DNA from: Deltaproteobacteria bacterium
GTDB taxonomy: Bacteria > Myxococcota > B64-G9
NCBI GenBank assembly: GCA_019314375.1
Contig: JAFCZJ010000004.1
Span: 19,903-83,902 of the forward strand
Length of the DNA: 64,000 nt
Direction of reading: 5' to 3'
Shown here: positions 12,901 to 18,317 of the stretch, piece after piece
Layout: each line of letters begins with the position of its first letter
Position numbering within the stretch: position 1 is the stretch's first letter
Notes under the pieces: model-generated
Database searches by the model: none
The model's input: the letters and a program-made list of their open reading frames with translations, nothing else
What the model was told of the DNA's origin: nothing
Made by a program: the position numbers and the translations under genes

Positions 12901-13256
12901 TAAATCCCAAGTACCAGGCCGCGGATTTGGCGGAGGCCCAGGCCCGAGCCAGGAAGTTGAAGCGAGCCCTGGATGAAAAGGGCTTCGGCATTCTCCGCAG
13001 CGCCGTCTCGGAGTATTTGAAAAGTCCGAAAGAATACAACTTGAAACGCTGGGTTGAGTCCGTTGAGCACTCGGTCAATCGAGCGGGATTCGTGGTCTGT
13101 AATGATATTTCGGTTGCTTTGGGGATTTTGAGGCGAGAAAAGGGCTGGATGAGTCCCATGCGTCCTGTTACCAAGGCAATGGAGTTGTTGAAGTTTGCTT
13201 CCAGCCCGGATTACTTCAAAATCAGGGAAGTGATGGGGCTGAAGGTAGATGCCTGA
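942..13256 (+). CDS. GltI/AgmK-like giant TPR protein of the gliding machinery
   Basis: A single 4104-residue frame with no signal peptide, starting at an ATG 7 nt after AAGGGAGAGG. Residues 1 to about 3800 are degenerate tetratricopeptide units. Longer blocks recur, with cores like ALERLYRERASFSELVGI, a helix of the type AIDAYRE and a turn like DPDD. The last 300 residues (from about 3800) are not TPR-like and form a separate domain containing KKKPLLFYCGRQLAMTRPEF. AgmK/GltI of M. xanthus is a cytoplasmic TPR scaffold of several thousand residues required for adventurous gliding. The identification rests on length, repeat type and the AgmX/GltJ-like gene 137 nt downstream. Strong Glu/Leu bias and repeats make parts of both strands look open; the antisense frames are by-products. 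Confidence 0.8.
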   Translation: MEEQIRNYQKILKANPVDGPAFNALEEIYQGQDRWRDLVGMYDNRLQQAQDMTQLKALLEKCGNVWFQKLGDLPKAKANYEQLLRLQPENRAALGGLEAVFSKRGDHKLLADVLEQQAVATEDSVERADLYTRLGHLYLEKIKRRDKALVAWGHALAADAKRIDVVEALGSVYLDFASFGKVLELLDRERELGVADDQLLGGRYLDLGRRLLEEPLKEDTCRQALSSASELLEDKTEIQKLLDELESNKANWEKRIKFLRVAAVEAPDKGRAVDLYRQIAEIYFLQGGHEKEVEDNLDKCALLQAGNPRLLSFIEQYYLQRRKPKEMLDRLNTVSTRIKEPRVATDLLERIAMLTAVHLQDRKASIEAYQRILKIDAGHSSAVASLVEYHQEEGRWAEVVDLLKAQVDRQIEPRAKAEALLQIAQITAEQLKDPEASQFMYEEILRLDSGNQAAAQALARIYEKAKDFNGLIQCLEILVEQTHDLNERITLLERMAEIHDGKREDPVAAFKTWMLVLSIDAGRKKVLKEVLALGEKTGRFQELAAALQLIVAKKAIEGKALLEVMTILAQTYETRLNQPDLASKVYQDILDVDESNMPALDALERLQGASGGSVELIGIYSKQLELVRSGEKKKELLFKLATIFQDRMADFKQAIDAYNQILELDDKEPMAWAKLAELYEQDGQWAKATEALEQSLSGTSDPERVLGNKYKLASIYEQRLNDTERALLLCSEILAIDQVPPQLAADTVTILERLQGRGVSPLRIAEILQPYYALSGDWRRHIDMLELRLEGCASPEERVQLLQRVAQVYEDELDQRELAFGAIGRAFRQLPEDEELLQQLSRLAAETGHIEDLALTVEQAMERSDDPDLVVSLSRMLAGLYRDQLKRPQNAMACLQRILGYVPDDRESLVGLTDLFADMQSWHEMVDVLRKRIEGSEDEAERKELMKRLAQVTEEELHDRPSAVAIFEQLHEEAGDQLDVLEALSVLLEKEGRWPDLAEVLDKMVSLVPQDEASELNLKLGRVRAERMEDREHAVEHYRSALAEKPDDERAVEGLESLLGRPDSAPAAAEILVPIYEQRSDWAGLARALEVRADIATELNEQVELYKRIAEIYERQLDEPERAFVALRQAFRADSSSQELLQVMQRLAEKSNAYEQLTAALEEAVSQEGGEQEQQVFLLQSLATLYRDVLKRSDLAASSLRRLLDVLPEHAATLATLESMYRESKSYKDLAWVLEKQAKAASDNEVRRDLLVQVAQVREEQLGDLEGAVAAFQQVFEMDSDDLHAAKQLDRLFQATNRWSDAAELLPRLAELSKNVIGVIEYNSRLAEIYIDRLDDPRRAVQILNQILGTKANHPETVALLERLLADERCRLPAAEVLDGVYRSMAEWRKLAAILEMRLAGVTDTAERMVFYGHLKDLYENRIGESALAFNVAARAFREQPQDEGARKDLVRLAEQSDFFDELVSVYQDVADRHVGTDLALALRKQIAWIEERHLNKRAEAISQWEKLLETNEAEPEVLSALERLYREEGSFEKLVGIYQRQVDLTEDSDQKKALLFQTAAALAEGVEDIDGAVVIYQSLLDIDSEDRRALLLLDQLLSADHRWADLAPVLEKEIVLDSGEPSEGSEERQLELLLRLAFVQIEKLDQPEGALGTLKAALALKAVEPRAIAQLESMLTDASIRHHAAELLEPAYRLQKDYRKLVAIMEVRLAGQEDQTRRLGVYQDLMRIYEEELSQKPLSFMVACRAFRENIEDDGIRQELERLAQETGSFEELAAVYEEMLPSAEGAEVGTIIGRRLAQLNEAHLQDKDEAVSQWRQVLANDPDDMEALKSLERLYRERASFSELVGILLNMSAMEEDLDQKKDILHEVATLMEERLGRNDGAIDAYREMLSEDPGDLAVLKLLDRLLEREGRHEELREVLESEIQRAATSELVGLKLRYAQLHRMHLGDPEAAVKILAGILEEESGQADAIAALVEMFDAKEAKKDVARILIQELDKVEDWKHLIAALESVFDNSEDLDERKAALLRIAGVYEQRLGQKELAFNVLGRAFQEDPTDERIRQALERLAEETEEFEMLAAVYSRRLDGLDDKTVVLGIHKRLARLAEESLGDQDRALESLKSVIVLDPADTDSLLALERLYRARQETDALCDVLGKRVKQIDDDAQASALLGEIALLHEQQGDFGGAIKAYRDLLERQPEDLNALRQLDRMCEQQGRRKDQAEVLIKMIGLLDAAGQIEESLDLRFRLGQIYETEFEDHDRAIQLYRDILKANPIHESTAQHLESMLGDGRSFDGAIDLLHASCESTGDWKKYLDILEGQVRQSRVMARRLELMEKIALVQEDQMGLAFMAFNTCVRMFHEDPANARTRERLERLADKDDNLEALAAVYEEELDNIEEPEVGASVALKVAKIQREQLEDEEEAIRFTRAALRFEPHNLKALAILEATYEEAENWDDLVDILQKEIGLVSDAEDRVRVFFKMGTILLERLEQASKSVGYFRQVLENDPEHIDSLKSLERAFAQQGEHESLHEVLKSRLSLTVDPAERIELVARVADLAAGVLNNPEEAVEMWQKILEEDPGSEDAFDALDRLYERTERWVDLASLIDGRMKNTADPELIAELSSRLGWVKGEKLGELEEAMENWQEVLRLDPKNAGALQALRRIYASGGQFEKLLGVLRKLVPLQEDMIGVKQIRFELAEILGEKLERRGEAIEAAKRALDIEPHSAEELGRLGRIFEANEAWQDAVIVLEQSAEQVEETERKVELLIRVAGLWRDKIGKALGAAPAYEKILGLDQSHEEAFRAAHEIYLGSKEWRRLTQLLETRLTFIRERRDRMELIKEIASIFEEHLGQKEMAFARYCAAFREDFTDDEVLDKLEHLAEETEDYDTLLEVLEDATSEISEGRRAVGLLQKIATLYQNRLGEPEKAEEYLRRAVQLDVVDTSSLEALAELHEEREQWEDLIGVLEKTYERSDELEDRKRLRRRISILQEDKLGRVDLAIESLRRILELDGRDGEAIQSLMRLYQSEDRFEDLISILRRAAEQAEAREDSVQYLFNIATVWESDLDLEEEAIDAYRDVLEYESSHLPSLQALERVYTRLDRWSELIGVFEKQVELVAGFEEKIKVLTKMGSIWEERFSNIENAAICHEQILDLDSKHLSSIKALERLVQRMGDYSQLIDLYYRHIDLVDEQQEIVDIHLAIGEVWYRELSRVDKAEDVFTRALEIDDQSREAMHALGQLYEKSGNWFNAIEMLSKEAEICGTTAEAVDLFYRMGKINEDMLLDAQAARDGYTRALAIDPSYLPAVKALKLIHYLDKEYEQYLEMMIQEAEHTEDVEEKTRLFYEIGKFLQEQQDKPAEAARYYEEALHLTADYLLAAKPLADIYFRSEQWEEAEQMMEVVVAGLDRNSEARELCRQYYRLGYITEKLSKEDRALEHYRMSYELDATYLPALEGLGNALIKTEQWEDAYRIYQTILIHHRDSLSDAEVAELYWQLGDVNFHMSETERAIQSFEKALEIDEGHLASLQYLVRIHEQEANWEESYDYGMQMVDSLDEDELFDHYLRLGDLCRAQLEDPFRAVDVLQSAMRLEPENLAVLTRLLDVYRDTNQNGKAVDILERLVQVEGRPSKLVEYHILAADLLRSEVRDDMRAVDHYNTALGIDPSSIGKAFQPIIEILRKRKDWPALKDNYIHMIKRLPVEARKTKLVLWKDLGELCRVVLRNLNESIDAYRMITKLDPDDTDALGVLGDLLAAKQGGDDEAAIVHHQVVAQHPDRIKSYRSLWKIYNSRKDYDKVYMITSVLRYLKKADEEEQKIVHYFGKKAPAIEGARPISDGLWAKLLAHPDAKVPFTRIFGVMYNMAAPMFIREHKELGLKRKEHQIDLARDRRLFTHSFRIAAKVMGGPPVELFAFKDQASPSPDIPGLRVGPTRPTSIVAYRDMFAADKKKPLLFYCGRQLAMTRPEFILVSILPKPLLELNHLLQAACLLVNPKYQAADLAEAQARARKLKRALDEKGFGILRSAVSEYLKSPKEYNLKRWVESVEHSVNRAGFVVCNDISVALGILRREKGWMSPMRPVTKAMELLKFASSPDYFKIREVMGLKVDA

Positions 13257-13393
13257 GTGCCCTAAACTTGAGGCGGTTTTGACCTTATGGTACATAAGAA
13301 AATGCAAGATCTAGCCAACAGAGGCAGATCCTTAGGGGTGTTCGGACAGTCTAAGAAGTGTGAGATGGCGAAACCCCATACGGGACGGAAATC

Positions 13394-15235
13394 ATGAAGT
13401 TCGTTTGTGATCAGTGCTCGACTCAGTATTTGATCTCGGACGATAAGGTCGGTCCGAAGGGCGTCAAGGTCCGCTGTAAGCGCTGCGGCCATACCATTTT
13501 TGTCCACCCCGAAGAAGACGAATCGCCAGAGACCACTGATCCATCAGGGCTTTCCCTGGATGATGCCTCGGAGAAATCCCCCAATGAAGTAGGCCAGGCT
13601 TTTGATGATCTTCTTGCTGGTCAATTTGACGACGGGGACGATGAAGACGAAGACGAAGACGATGGACAGGCTACTGAGATTTTCCGTATGGACGATCTCC
13701 AGCGGTCCCGAGGCGAGGATGCCTCCGATGAAAATGATCAGTTGGATCGGGTTTTTGAGGACGCGGCTTCTTCCCGCGTGGAACAGCGGGATGTTAGCGA
13801 GTGGTATGCCGCGGTTGGTGATGAGCAAGTGGGCCCCATGCGCTTGGCCGAATTGGAGGAACGCTGGACCCGGGGTGAAATCGCTGCCGATTCGCTGGTT
13901 TGGCATTCCGGCATGGACGAGTGGATTGCCCTTCAGGATGTGGCAGAGCTGAAGTATTTGCTCGGAAGCTCTCAATCCAAAGGCGATTTTAGTGATAAAA
14001 CCGATGTGGAGCCCTCTCCGAATGATGATGCGAGTGGGCAGGGTGGGGTCATCACCGAAGATGAAGATGCTTGGGTGTCTTCCCAGCGGAGTGATTTGGC
14101 CTCCCTGGTGGAAGAGGAAATTGCCGCGGTGGACCAGCCTCAAGAAAAGGAAGTCCCTGCGGAAAATGATCAGCCTTTCGATGGTCTGCCGAAGATGGAG
14201 GACGAGGGTGAGGTGCCTCCCTGGGAGCGGGACATGGTGGATTCGGGAGAAGTCGCCCGACCCTCTGACGACCTGTTCGATTCCACCCTTGATTCCACAG
14301 GCGGCGATGGCGGAGCGAATTACTTTGGAGGTTTTGGGCGCGCCAGCAGTGCCTTGGGTGCGCCAGCTTACCTGGGAGGCGACGATCAGGGAGCCAACAA
14401 GTGGAAGTGGCTCGCCATCGGTGGTGGAGGATTGGTCCTGTTGATTGTTGTGGCCCTTGGGCTTTTCTTCATGTTGAAGGATCCTGTGCCGGAGGCAGGG
14501 TCGGGACCAGGCGAAGCCATCAAGCCACCGGATGCGGGTCAGGTCGGTGACAAGGGCGACAAGAAAGACGAAGTAAAAGACGACAAGAAAGACGACAAGA
14601 AAGACGATAAGAAAGACGATAAGAAAGACGATAAGAAAGACGATAAGAAAGACGATAAGAAAGACGATAAGAAAGACGATAAGAAAGACGATAAGAAAGA
14701 CGACAAGAAAGACGACAAGAAAGACGATAAGAAAGACGATAAAAAGGGAGATGGTCAGTTGGTGGTTGGCAAACCGACCAGCGATTCTTCTCCAAGTCGA
14801 GTCGATACAGGCAAGGACAAAAAGACTCATAGCTCAAAGAGAAAAAAGCGTAAACGGAAGAAAAGGGTTATCAAGAAACCTCGGCCCGACGTGGTCAAGA
14901 AGCCGGATCGAGGGACAGAGCCCGCCGCAGACAGCAAGTTGCCCCTGAAACCAAGCAAGAGTGGGATCATCGGCACAATGAAGAAATATCAGCGAGTTAT
15001 GAAAAGCTGTGTGGAGCAGCAGCAGCAGCGAGACCCTTCGGTGAAGGGGACCATGGTGGTCTCTTTTACCATTGAAAAGACCGGTAAGGTGAGTTCGGTC
15101 AGGGTGCTGACTTCCCAGCACAAGGGCTCCTATGTGGCAGGATGCTTGAGTCAGATCATTAAGGCCATGAAGTTTCCCAAGTTCAGCGGTCCCGCCTTCA
15201 CGATCCCAAGGTTCCCCTTCAGACTTGGCGGTTGA
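13394..15235 (+). CDS. GltJ/AgmX-like gliding motility protein (zinc ribbon, GYF, TM, TonB-like)
   Basis: A 613-residue protein with the full AgmX/GltJ layout. Residues 1-36 are an MJ0042-type zinc ribbon with two CxxC pairs (CDQC and CKRC). An acidic linker follows. Residues about 136-186 form a GYF domain (EWYAAVGDEQVGPM and WHSGMDEWIAL). A single transmembrane helix lies at about 340-360. The periplasmic part starts with a repeated KDDK tract (about 388-452) and a Lys/Arg-rich stretch, and ends in a TonB-like domain (about 516-613) with conserved Cys residues. In M. xanthus the cytoplasmic zinc ribbon and GYF domain of GltJ contact the MglA/AglZ polarity system, while the periplasmic part reaches toward the outer membrane. 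It is the last gene of the glt operon here; a 75-nt gap separates it from an unrelated phosphoesterase. Confidence 0.85.
   Translation: MKFVCDQCSTQYLISDDKVGPKGVKVRCKRCGHTIFVHPEEDESPETTDPSGLSLDDASEKSPNEVGQAFDDLLAGQFDDGDDEDEDEDDGQATEIFRMDDLQRSRGEDASDENDQLDRVFEDAASSRVEQRDVSEWYAAVGDEQVGPMRLAELEERWTRGEIAADSLVWHSGMDEWIALQDVAELKYLLGSSQSKGDFSDKTDVEPSPNDDASGQGGVITEDEDAWVSSQRSDLASLVEEEIAAVDQPQEKEVPAENDQPFDGLPKMEDEGEVPPWERDMVDSGEVARPSDDLFDSTLDSTGGDGGANYFGGFGRASSALGAPAYLGGDDQGANKWKWLAIGGGGLVLLIVVALGLFFMLKDPVPEAGSGPGEAIKPPDAGQVGDKGDKKDEVKDDKKDDKKDDKKDDKKDDKKDDKKDDKKDDKKDDKKDDKKDDKKDDKKDDKKDDKKGDGQLVVGKPTSDSSPSRVDTGKDKKTHSSKRKKRKRKKRVIKKPRPDVVKKPDRGTEPAADSKLPLKPSKSGIIGTMKKYQRVMKSCVEQQQQRDPSVKGTMVVSFTIEKTGKVSSVRVLTSQHKGSYVAGCLSQIIKAMKFPKFSGPAFTIPRFPFRLGG
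14563..14748 (+). repeat. In-frame (GACGATAAGAAA)n repeat coding for KDDK units
   Basis: About fifteen near-perfect 12-nt units lie head to tail inside the gltJ-like gene, each coding for Lys-Asp-Asp-Lys. Only silent GAT/GAC changes interrupt them, plus one degenerate unit at each end. The tract encodes the segment just outside the membrane helix, so its copy number would set the length of a highly charged periplasmic spacer. A whole-unit gain or loss keeps the reading frame. The near identity of the copies points to recent expansion by slippage. Confidence 0.9.
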
Positions 15236-15310
15236 GTCGCCTTTGTCTTGCATCTTCTTGATGCGCCATGCTAATTTACGTTCCGGCTGGAGTATTTATG
15301 GAGGCGGCGG

Positions 15311-16042
15311 ATGCGCCTTGGCATCTTCTCAGACGTTCATGGCAACTTGGAGGCGCTTGAAGCGGTGGTTGAAAGCTACCGTGATCTTGCGGTGGATCAG
15401 TATGTTTGTTTGGGCGACGTGGTCGGTTATGGCGCGAGCCCCAACGAATGCTGTGCCATCGTCAGGGAATTGGCTACCGTGGTCGTCTTGGGCAATCACG
15501 ATGCCGCTGTTTGTGGGCGTATGGAGTACAGTTTTTATTATGACGCGGCCCGTCAGGCACTCGATTGGTGTGCATCCCAGATGGAGCCGACCCACATGGC
15601 ATGGCTCAAGGGTTTGAATTACAGTCATCGAATCGATGATATGAATTTCAGCCATGGTAGTCCCCTGCGTCCTCAAGATTTCGATTACATTTTCACCATC
15701 GAGCAGGCGGCTGATGTTTTGCCCAGCTTGGAAAAAATGGCCAATGTGAATTTCATTGGGCACTCACATTTGACCAAATCCTTCGCCTTGGCTCCGGGGG
15801 AAGTCAACGAGGTCGTGGCGAGGCGATTCGGCTTGCGGCGGCACAGGAAATATATCATCACGGATGGAAGTGTTGGCCAGCCCAGGGACTATGACAATCG
15901 GGCCTGTTTTACTGTGTTCGACACCGAGACGAGGATTTTCGAGTACCACCGTGTCGAGTACGACGTGGAAAAATCAGCACGAAAAATCTTTGACGCCAAA
16001 TTGGCCGTGAACTTCGGCAAGCGCTTGTTCTTAGGCGTGTAA
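15311..16042 (+). CDS. Calcineurin-like metallophosphoesterase
   Basis: A 243-residue soluble protein with the metallophosphoesterase motifs in order: SDVHGN at the N-terminus, GDVVGYG, LGNHD and, near residue 155, GHSH. These ligate the two metal ions. The family hydrolyses phosphomono- or diesters, including diadenosine tetraphosphate and small metabolites; the substrate here cannot be told. The start ATG follows GGAGGCGGCGG. It ends 4 nt before the earliest possible lipB start, so the two are probably co-transcribed, though no functional link is obvious. Confidence 0.85.
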   Translation: MRLGIFSDVHGNLEALEAVVESYRDLAVDQYVCLGDVVGYGASPNECCAIVRELATVVVLGNHDAAVCGRMEYSFYYDAARQALDWCASQMEPTHMAWLKGLNYSHRIDDMNFSHGSPLRPQDFDYIFTIEQAADVLPSLEKMANVNFIGHSHLTKSFALAPGEVNEVVARRFGLRRHRKYIITDGSVGQPRDYDNRACFTVFDTETRIFEYHRVEYDVEKSARKIFDAKLAVNFGKRLFLGV

Positions 16043-16046
16043 TGCC

Positions 16047-16763
16047 GTGGTGCGAAGTGAAATGGTGTTGACTTGGAAATATCTTGGCCGGGTGGATTAT
16101 GCCCGGGCCTTGGCAATCCAAGAAGACATGGCTGCGCAGGTGGCTCTTGGTGGTGGCCCTTGTCTGCTGTGTATGGAGCATCCCCCCACCATCACGATGG
16201 GCCGGCAAGCTGATCAGAATCACTTGCGGCTATCCAGGGAAGAATACAGACGTCGTGGGATTGAGCTTTTTCGGACCAAGCGTGGTGGCGATGTGACTTA
16301 CCATGGGCCGGGCCAACTGATCGCCTATCCCATCGGAGACTTGCGACAGGCGGGTCTGAGCGTACCTGCTTGGGTTCGAGGTCATGGCGAGGCCATTTGT
16401 ACCGTCTTGGCGGAGTTGGGGCTTTCCGCCAGATGGTCGGATAGCCATCCAGGGGTCTGGGTGGATGGTGCCAAAGTGGCGGCATTGGGTTTCAGGGTGG
16501 TCCACGGCGTTTCCACCCATGGTATGGCGTTGAACCTTGACTGCGACCTTTCCGCTTTCGACACCATCGTGCCTTGCGGGCTGCGGAGTCATTCGGTGAC
16601 TTCTTTGGCGGCCTTGGGGATTAAGGCTCCGTCGCTCGATAGATTGGCCGGCAGGTTGGCCCGCGCGGTGGCTGATCAATTTGGTTGGCATTTGTGCGAT
16701 CGTGATTTGAACCTCGGTCGACCAGGTAAGGAAGGAGGACGCTTTGAGCGGATCTCTTTCTGA
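16047..16763 (+). CDS. lipB: Octanoyl-[ACP]:protein N-octanoyltransferase LipB
   Basis: LipB moves octanoate from acyl carrier protein to the lipoyl domains of 2-oxoacid dehydrogenases and the glycine cleavage system, the first step of endogenous lipoate synthesis. The signatures are present: MEHPPTITMGR, the RGGDVTYHGPGQLIAYP loop, the Lys in GAKVAALGFRV (Lys143) and the catalytic Cys in VPCGL (Cys177, numbering from the GTG at 16047). The more likely start is the ATG at 16062, five codons in, giving 233 residues. The gene runs 20 nt into the next gene. No lipA is visible in the window. Confidence 0.95.
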   Translation: MVRSEMVLTWKYLGRVDYARALAIQEDMAAQVALGGGPCLLCMEHPPTITMGRQADQNHLRLSREEYRRRGIELFRTKRGGDVTYHGPGQLIAYPIGDLRQAGLSVPAWVRGHGEAICTVLAELGLSARWSDSHPGVWVDGAKVAALGFRVVHGVSTHGMALNLDCDLSAFDTIVPCGLRSHSVTSLAALGIKAPSLDRLAGRLARAVADQFGWHLCDRDLNLGRPGKEGGRFERISF

Positions 16764-17709
16764 TGGTTTGCGTATCCTGGTCGGCTCGATGCTTTTTTTC
16801 TGGCTGGTTGGGGTCGCTTGTGATTGGGACGAGCGAGGTTCGCGAAGACCGACCTTGATTCTGGAGGTGGTCGATCAGGCCTCCAATCCAGAGAAGAAGA
16901 TACAATTCGACAAGTCGCGCGCGCGCCGATACCTCGAGCGTGCCCTGGGCACAAGCAAGGCTTTTTCCCTGGGTGAAGAAGATGATCCGGGTGCCTATCG
17001 GGCGCGATTGCGTATCGTGCTGGCTTCCGAGCGGGAGGCCGGTGGAGAGAGCCCCGTGGGCGTGTACCGCGCGGTGCAAGTTGATCTTGAGTTGAAGCAG
17101 AGACGCAGTCAGGGTGGAGATAGAATCTCGGTGGAGGGGAAGCAATTTTTGGTGCAGGATCCAGGACGACAAGACCGGGATGATGGATTTGACGCCGTCC
17201 TGGAGATGGCAATCCATCACGCGGTGGACGTGGCTGATTTGCAAATGGATTTGCGCTTCATGGAAAGGGCGGCCCTGAGACAGGTCCTCCATAGTGAGCA
17301 GTTGGACCGACGGTTGATGGCGCTTCGGACGCTACAACAGCGGAAAGAGTCTGAGTTGGTGCCTGAGATGATCGAACTGCTCAGGGATCCTGACAGCGAT
17401 GTGGTGATCGAAGCAGTGGGGGCTTTGGTGTTTCATAAGGATCAGCGGGCCGCGCGCCCCTTGATCAAGAGCACCAGTCAGCGGGACTCGGTGTATTTGC
17501 TGCAAATCATCACCGCCCTGGGTGAGTTGGGTGGTGTGGACGCCAAGGGCTTCTTGTTTACTTTGGCTGCGGGTCACCAGGTGGAGAGCATTCGCCGGAG
17601 GGCCCATGAGGTGTATGTCGAGTTGGAGGCCACCGATCCAAGAATCGCACAGATGGGCAGGGCGGTGGCCCTACCCAAGCCCGTCCCCAAAGACGGTCGA
17701 GTCAAGTGA
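16744..17709 (+). CDS. HEAT-repeat protein, probable lipoprotein or membrane-anchored
   Basis: This 321-residue protein has a hydrophobic N-terminus (ILVGSMLFFWLVGVACD) that could be a lipoprotein signal with Cys as acceptor, although the lipobox is not canonical. The middle resembles no family I recognise. Residues about 180-290 are HEAT-type helical pairs of the kind MIELLRDPDSDVVIEAVGAL, which usually bind proteins. The start is a TTG at 16744 inside the end of lipB, chosen because GGAAGGAGGA precedes it by 5 nt; this implies translational coupling. Its stop overlaps an upstream GTG in the frame of the next lipoprotein gene, so the three probably form one transcript. Confidence 0.6.
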   Translation: MSGSLSDGLRILVGSMLFFWLVGVACDWDERGSRRPTLILEVVDQASNPEKKIQFDKSRARRYLERALGTSKAFSLGEEDDPGAYRARLRIVLASEREAGGESPVGVYRAVQVDLELKQRRSQGGDRISVEGKQFLVQDPGRQDRDDGFDAVLEMAIHHAVDVADLQMDLRFMERAALRQVLHSEQLDRRLMALRTLQQRKESELVPEMIELLRDPDSDVVIEAVGALVFHKDQRAARPLIKSTSQRDSVYLLQIITALGELGGVDAKGFLFTLAAGHQVESIRRRAHEVYVELEATDPRIAQMGRAVALPKPVPKDGRVK

Positions 17710-17717
17710 GGGATGTC

Positions 17718-18317
17718 ATGAAGCGAAAAGGTCTTTTTTGCTGCGCGGTGCTGGTGTCCGCGTTGGTCATCCATGCATGTGCGCATGCTCCTGATGGCCA
17801 GACTGAGTCGAAGCAAGTTGAATTGGAGTCGTTCATGCCGCTTGCGGTCGGCAATCAGTGGATCTACGCCACTCAATTTCAAGGACAGGATCAGCCTGAC
17901 TTGACCGTAAGCATCGTCAGGCAGGAAAATGGTGTATTCATTGACAATCGGCCGCAACCGAGTCGAATGCGTTTCGATGGTCACGGTCTGCGTGATGGCA
18001 ACGTTCGCTATTTGCTCAAGGCTCCGTTGGAAAAGGGCAACAAGTGGATGAGCGTGGCCGATGTAAAGACGGTTGAGCGTTACGAGATCATCGATACGCA
18101 GCGCACGGTGCGCACGGCATCAGGAACATTTGAGGGCTGCGTGACCGTCAGGATGGAAGTGCGGATCACGCAAGATAAGGTCATGCGCAATGACATGACC
18201 TTTGCGCCTTCCGTGGGCATGGTGGAGGTTAAAACCTCTTTGTTGGTCGGCAGCAAGTTGCTGCCTCAAAGTCTGATGCTGCTGAAACAGCACGATCTCA
18301 AGACCAAGGGTAGTTGA
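17718..18317 (+). CDS. Predicted lipoprotein of unknown function
   Basis: A 199-residue protein starting at an ATG 8 nt after the HEAT-repeat gene stop. It has a positively charged start, a hydrophobic stretch and a lipobox-like ALVIHAC, so it is probably lipid-anchored. The rest is predicted beta-rich. FMPLAVGNQWIYATQ and SGTFEGCVTV resemble patterns in small myxobacterial lipoproteins described only as hypothetical. A GTG at 17706 in the same frame is less likely because it would push the charged residues inward. The 3' end overlaps the convergent nadB by 20 nt. Confidence 0.6.
   Translation: MKRKGLFCCAVLVSALVIHACAHAPDGQTESKQVELESFMPLAVGNQWIYATQFQGQDQPDLTVSIVRQENGVFIDNRPQPSRMRFDGHGLRDGNVRYLLKAPLEKGNKWMSVADVKTVERYEIIDTQRTVRTASGTFEGCVTVRMEVRITQDKVMRNDMTFAPSVGMVEVKTSLLVGSKLLPQSLMLLKQHDLKTKGS

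Noticed and set aside
13544..14830. A 428-codon minus-strand frame with FLIVFLIVFL repeats across gltJ
   Set aside because: It is the reverse complement of the KDDK repeat, which only looks like a membrane protein.
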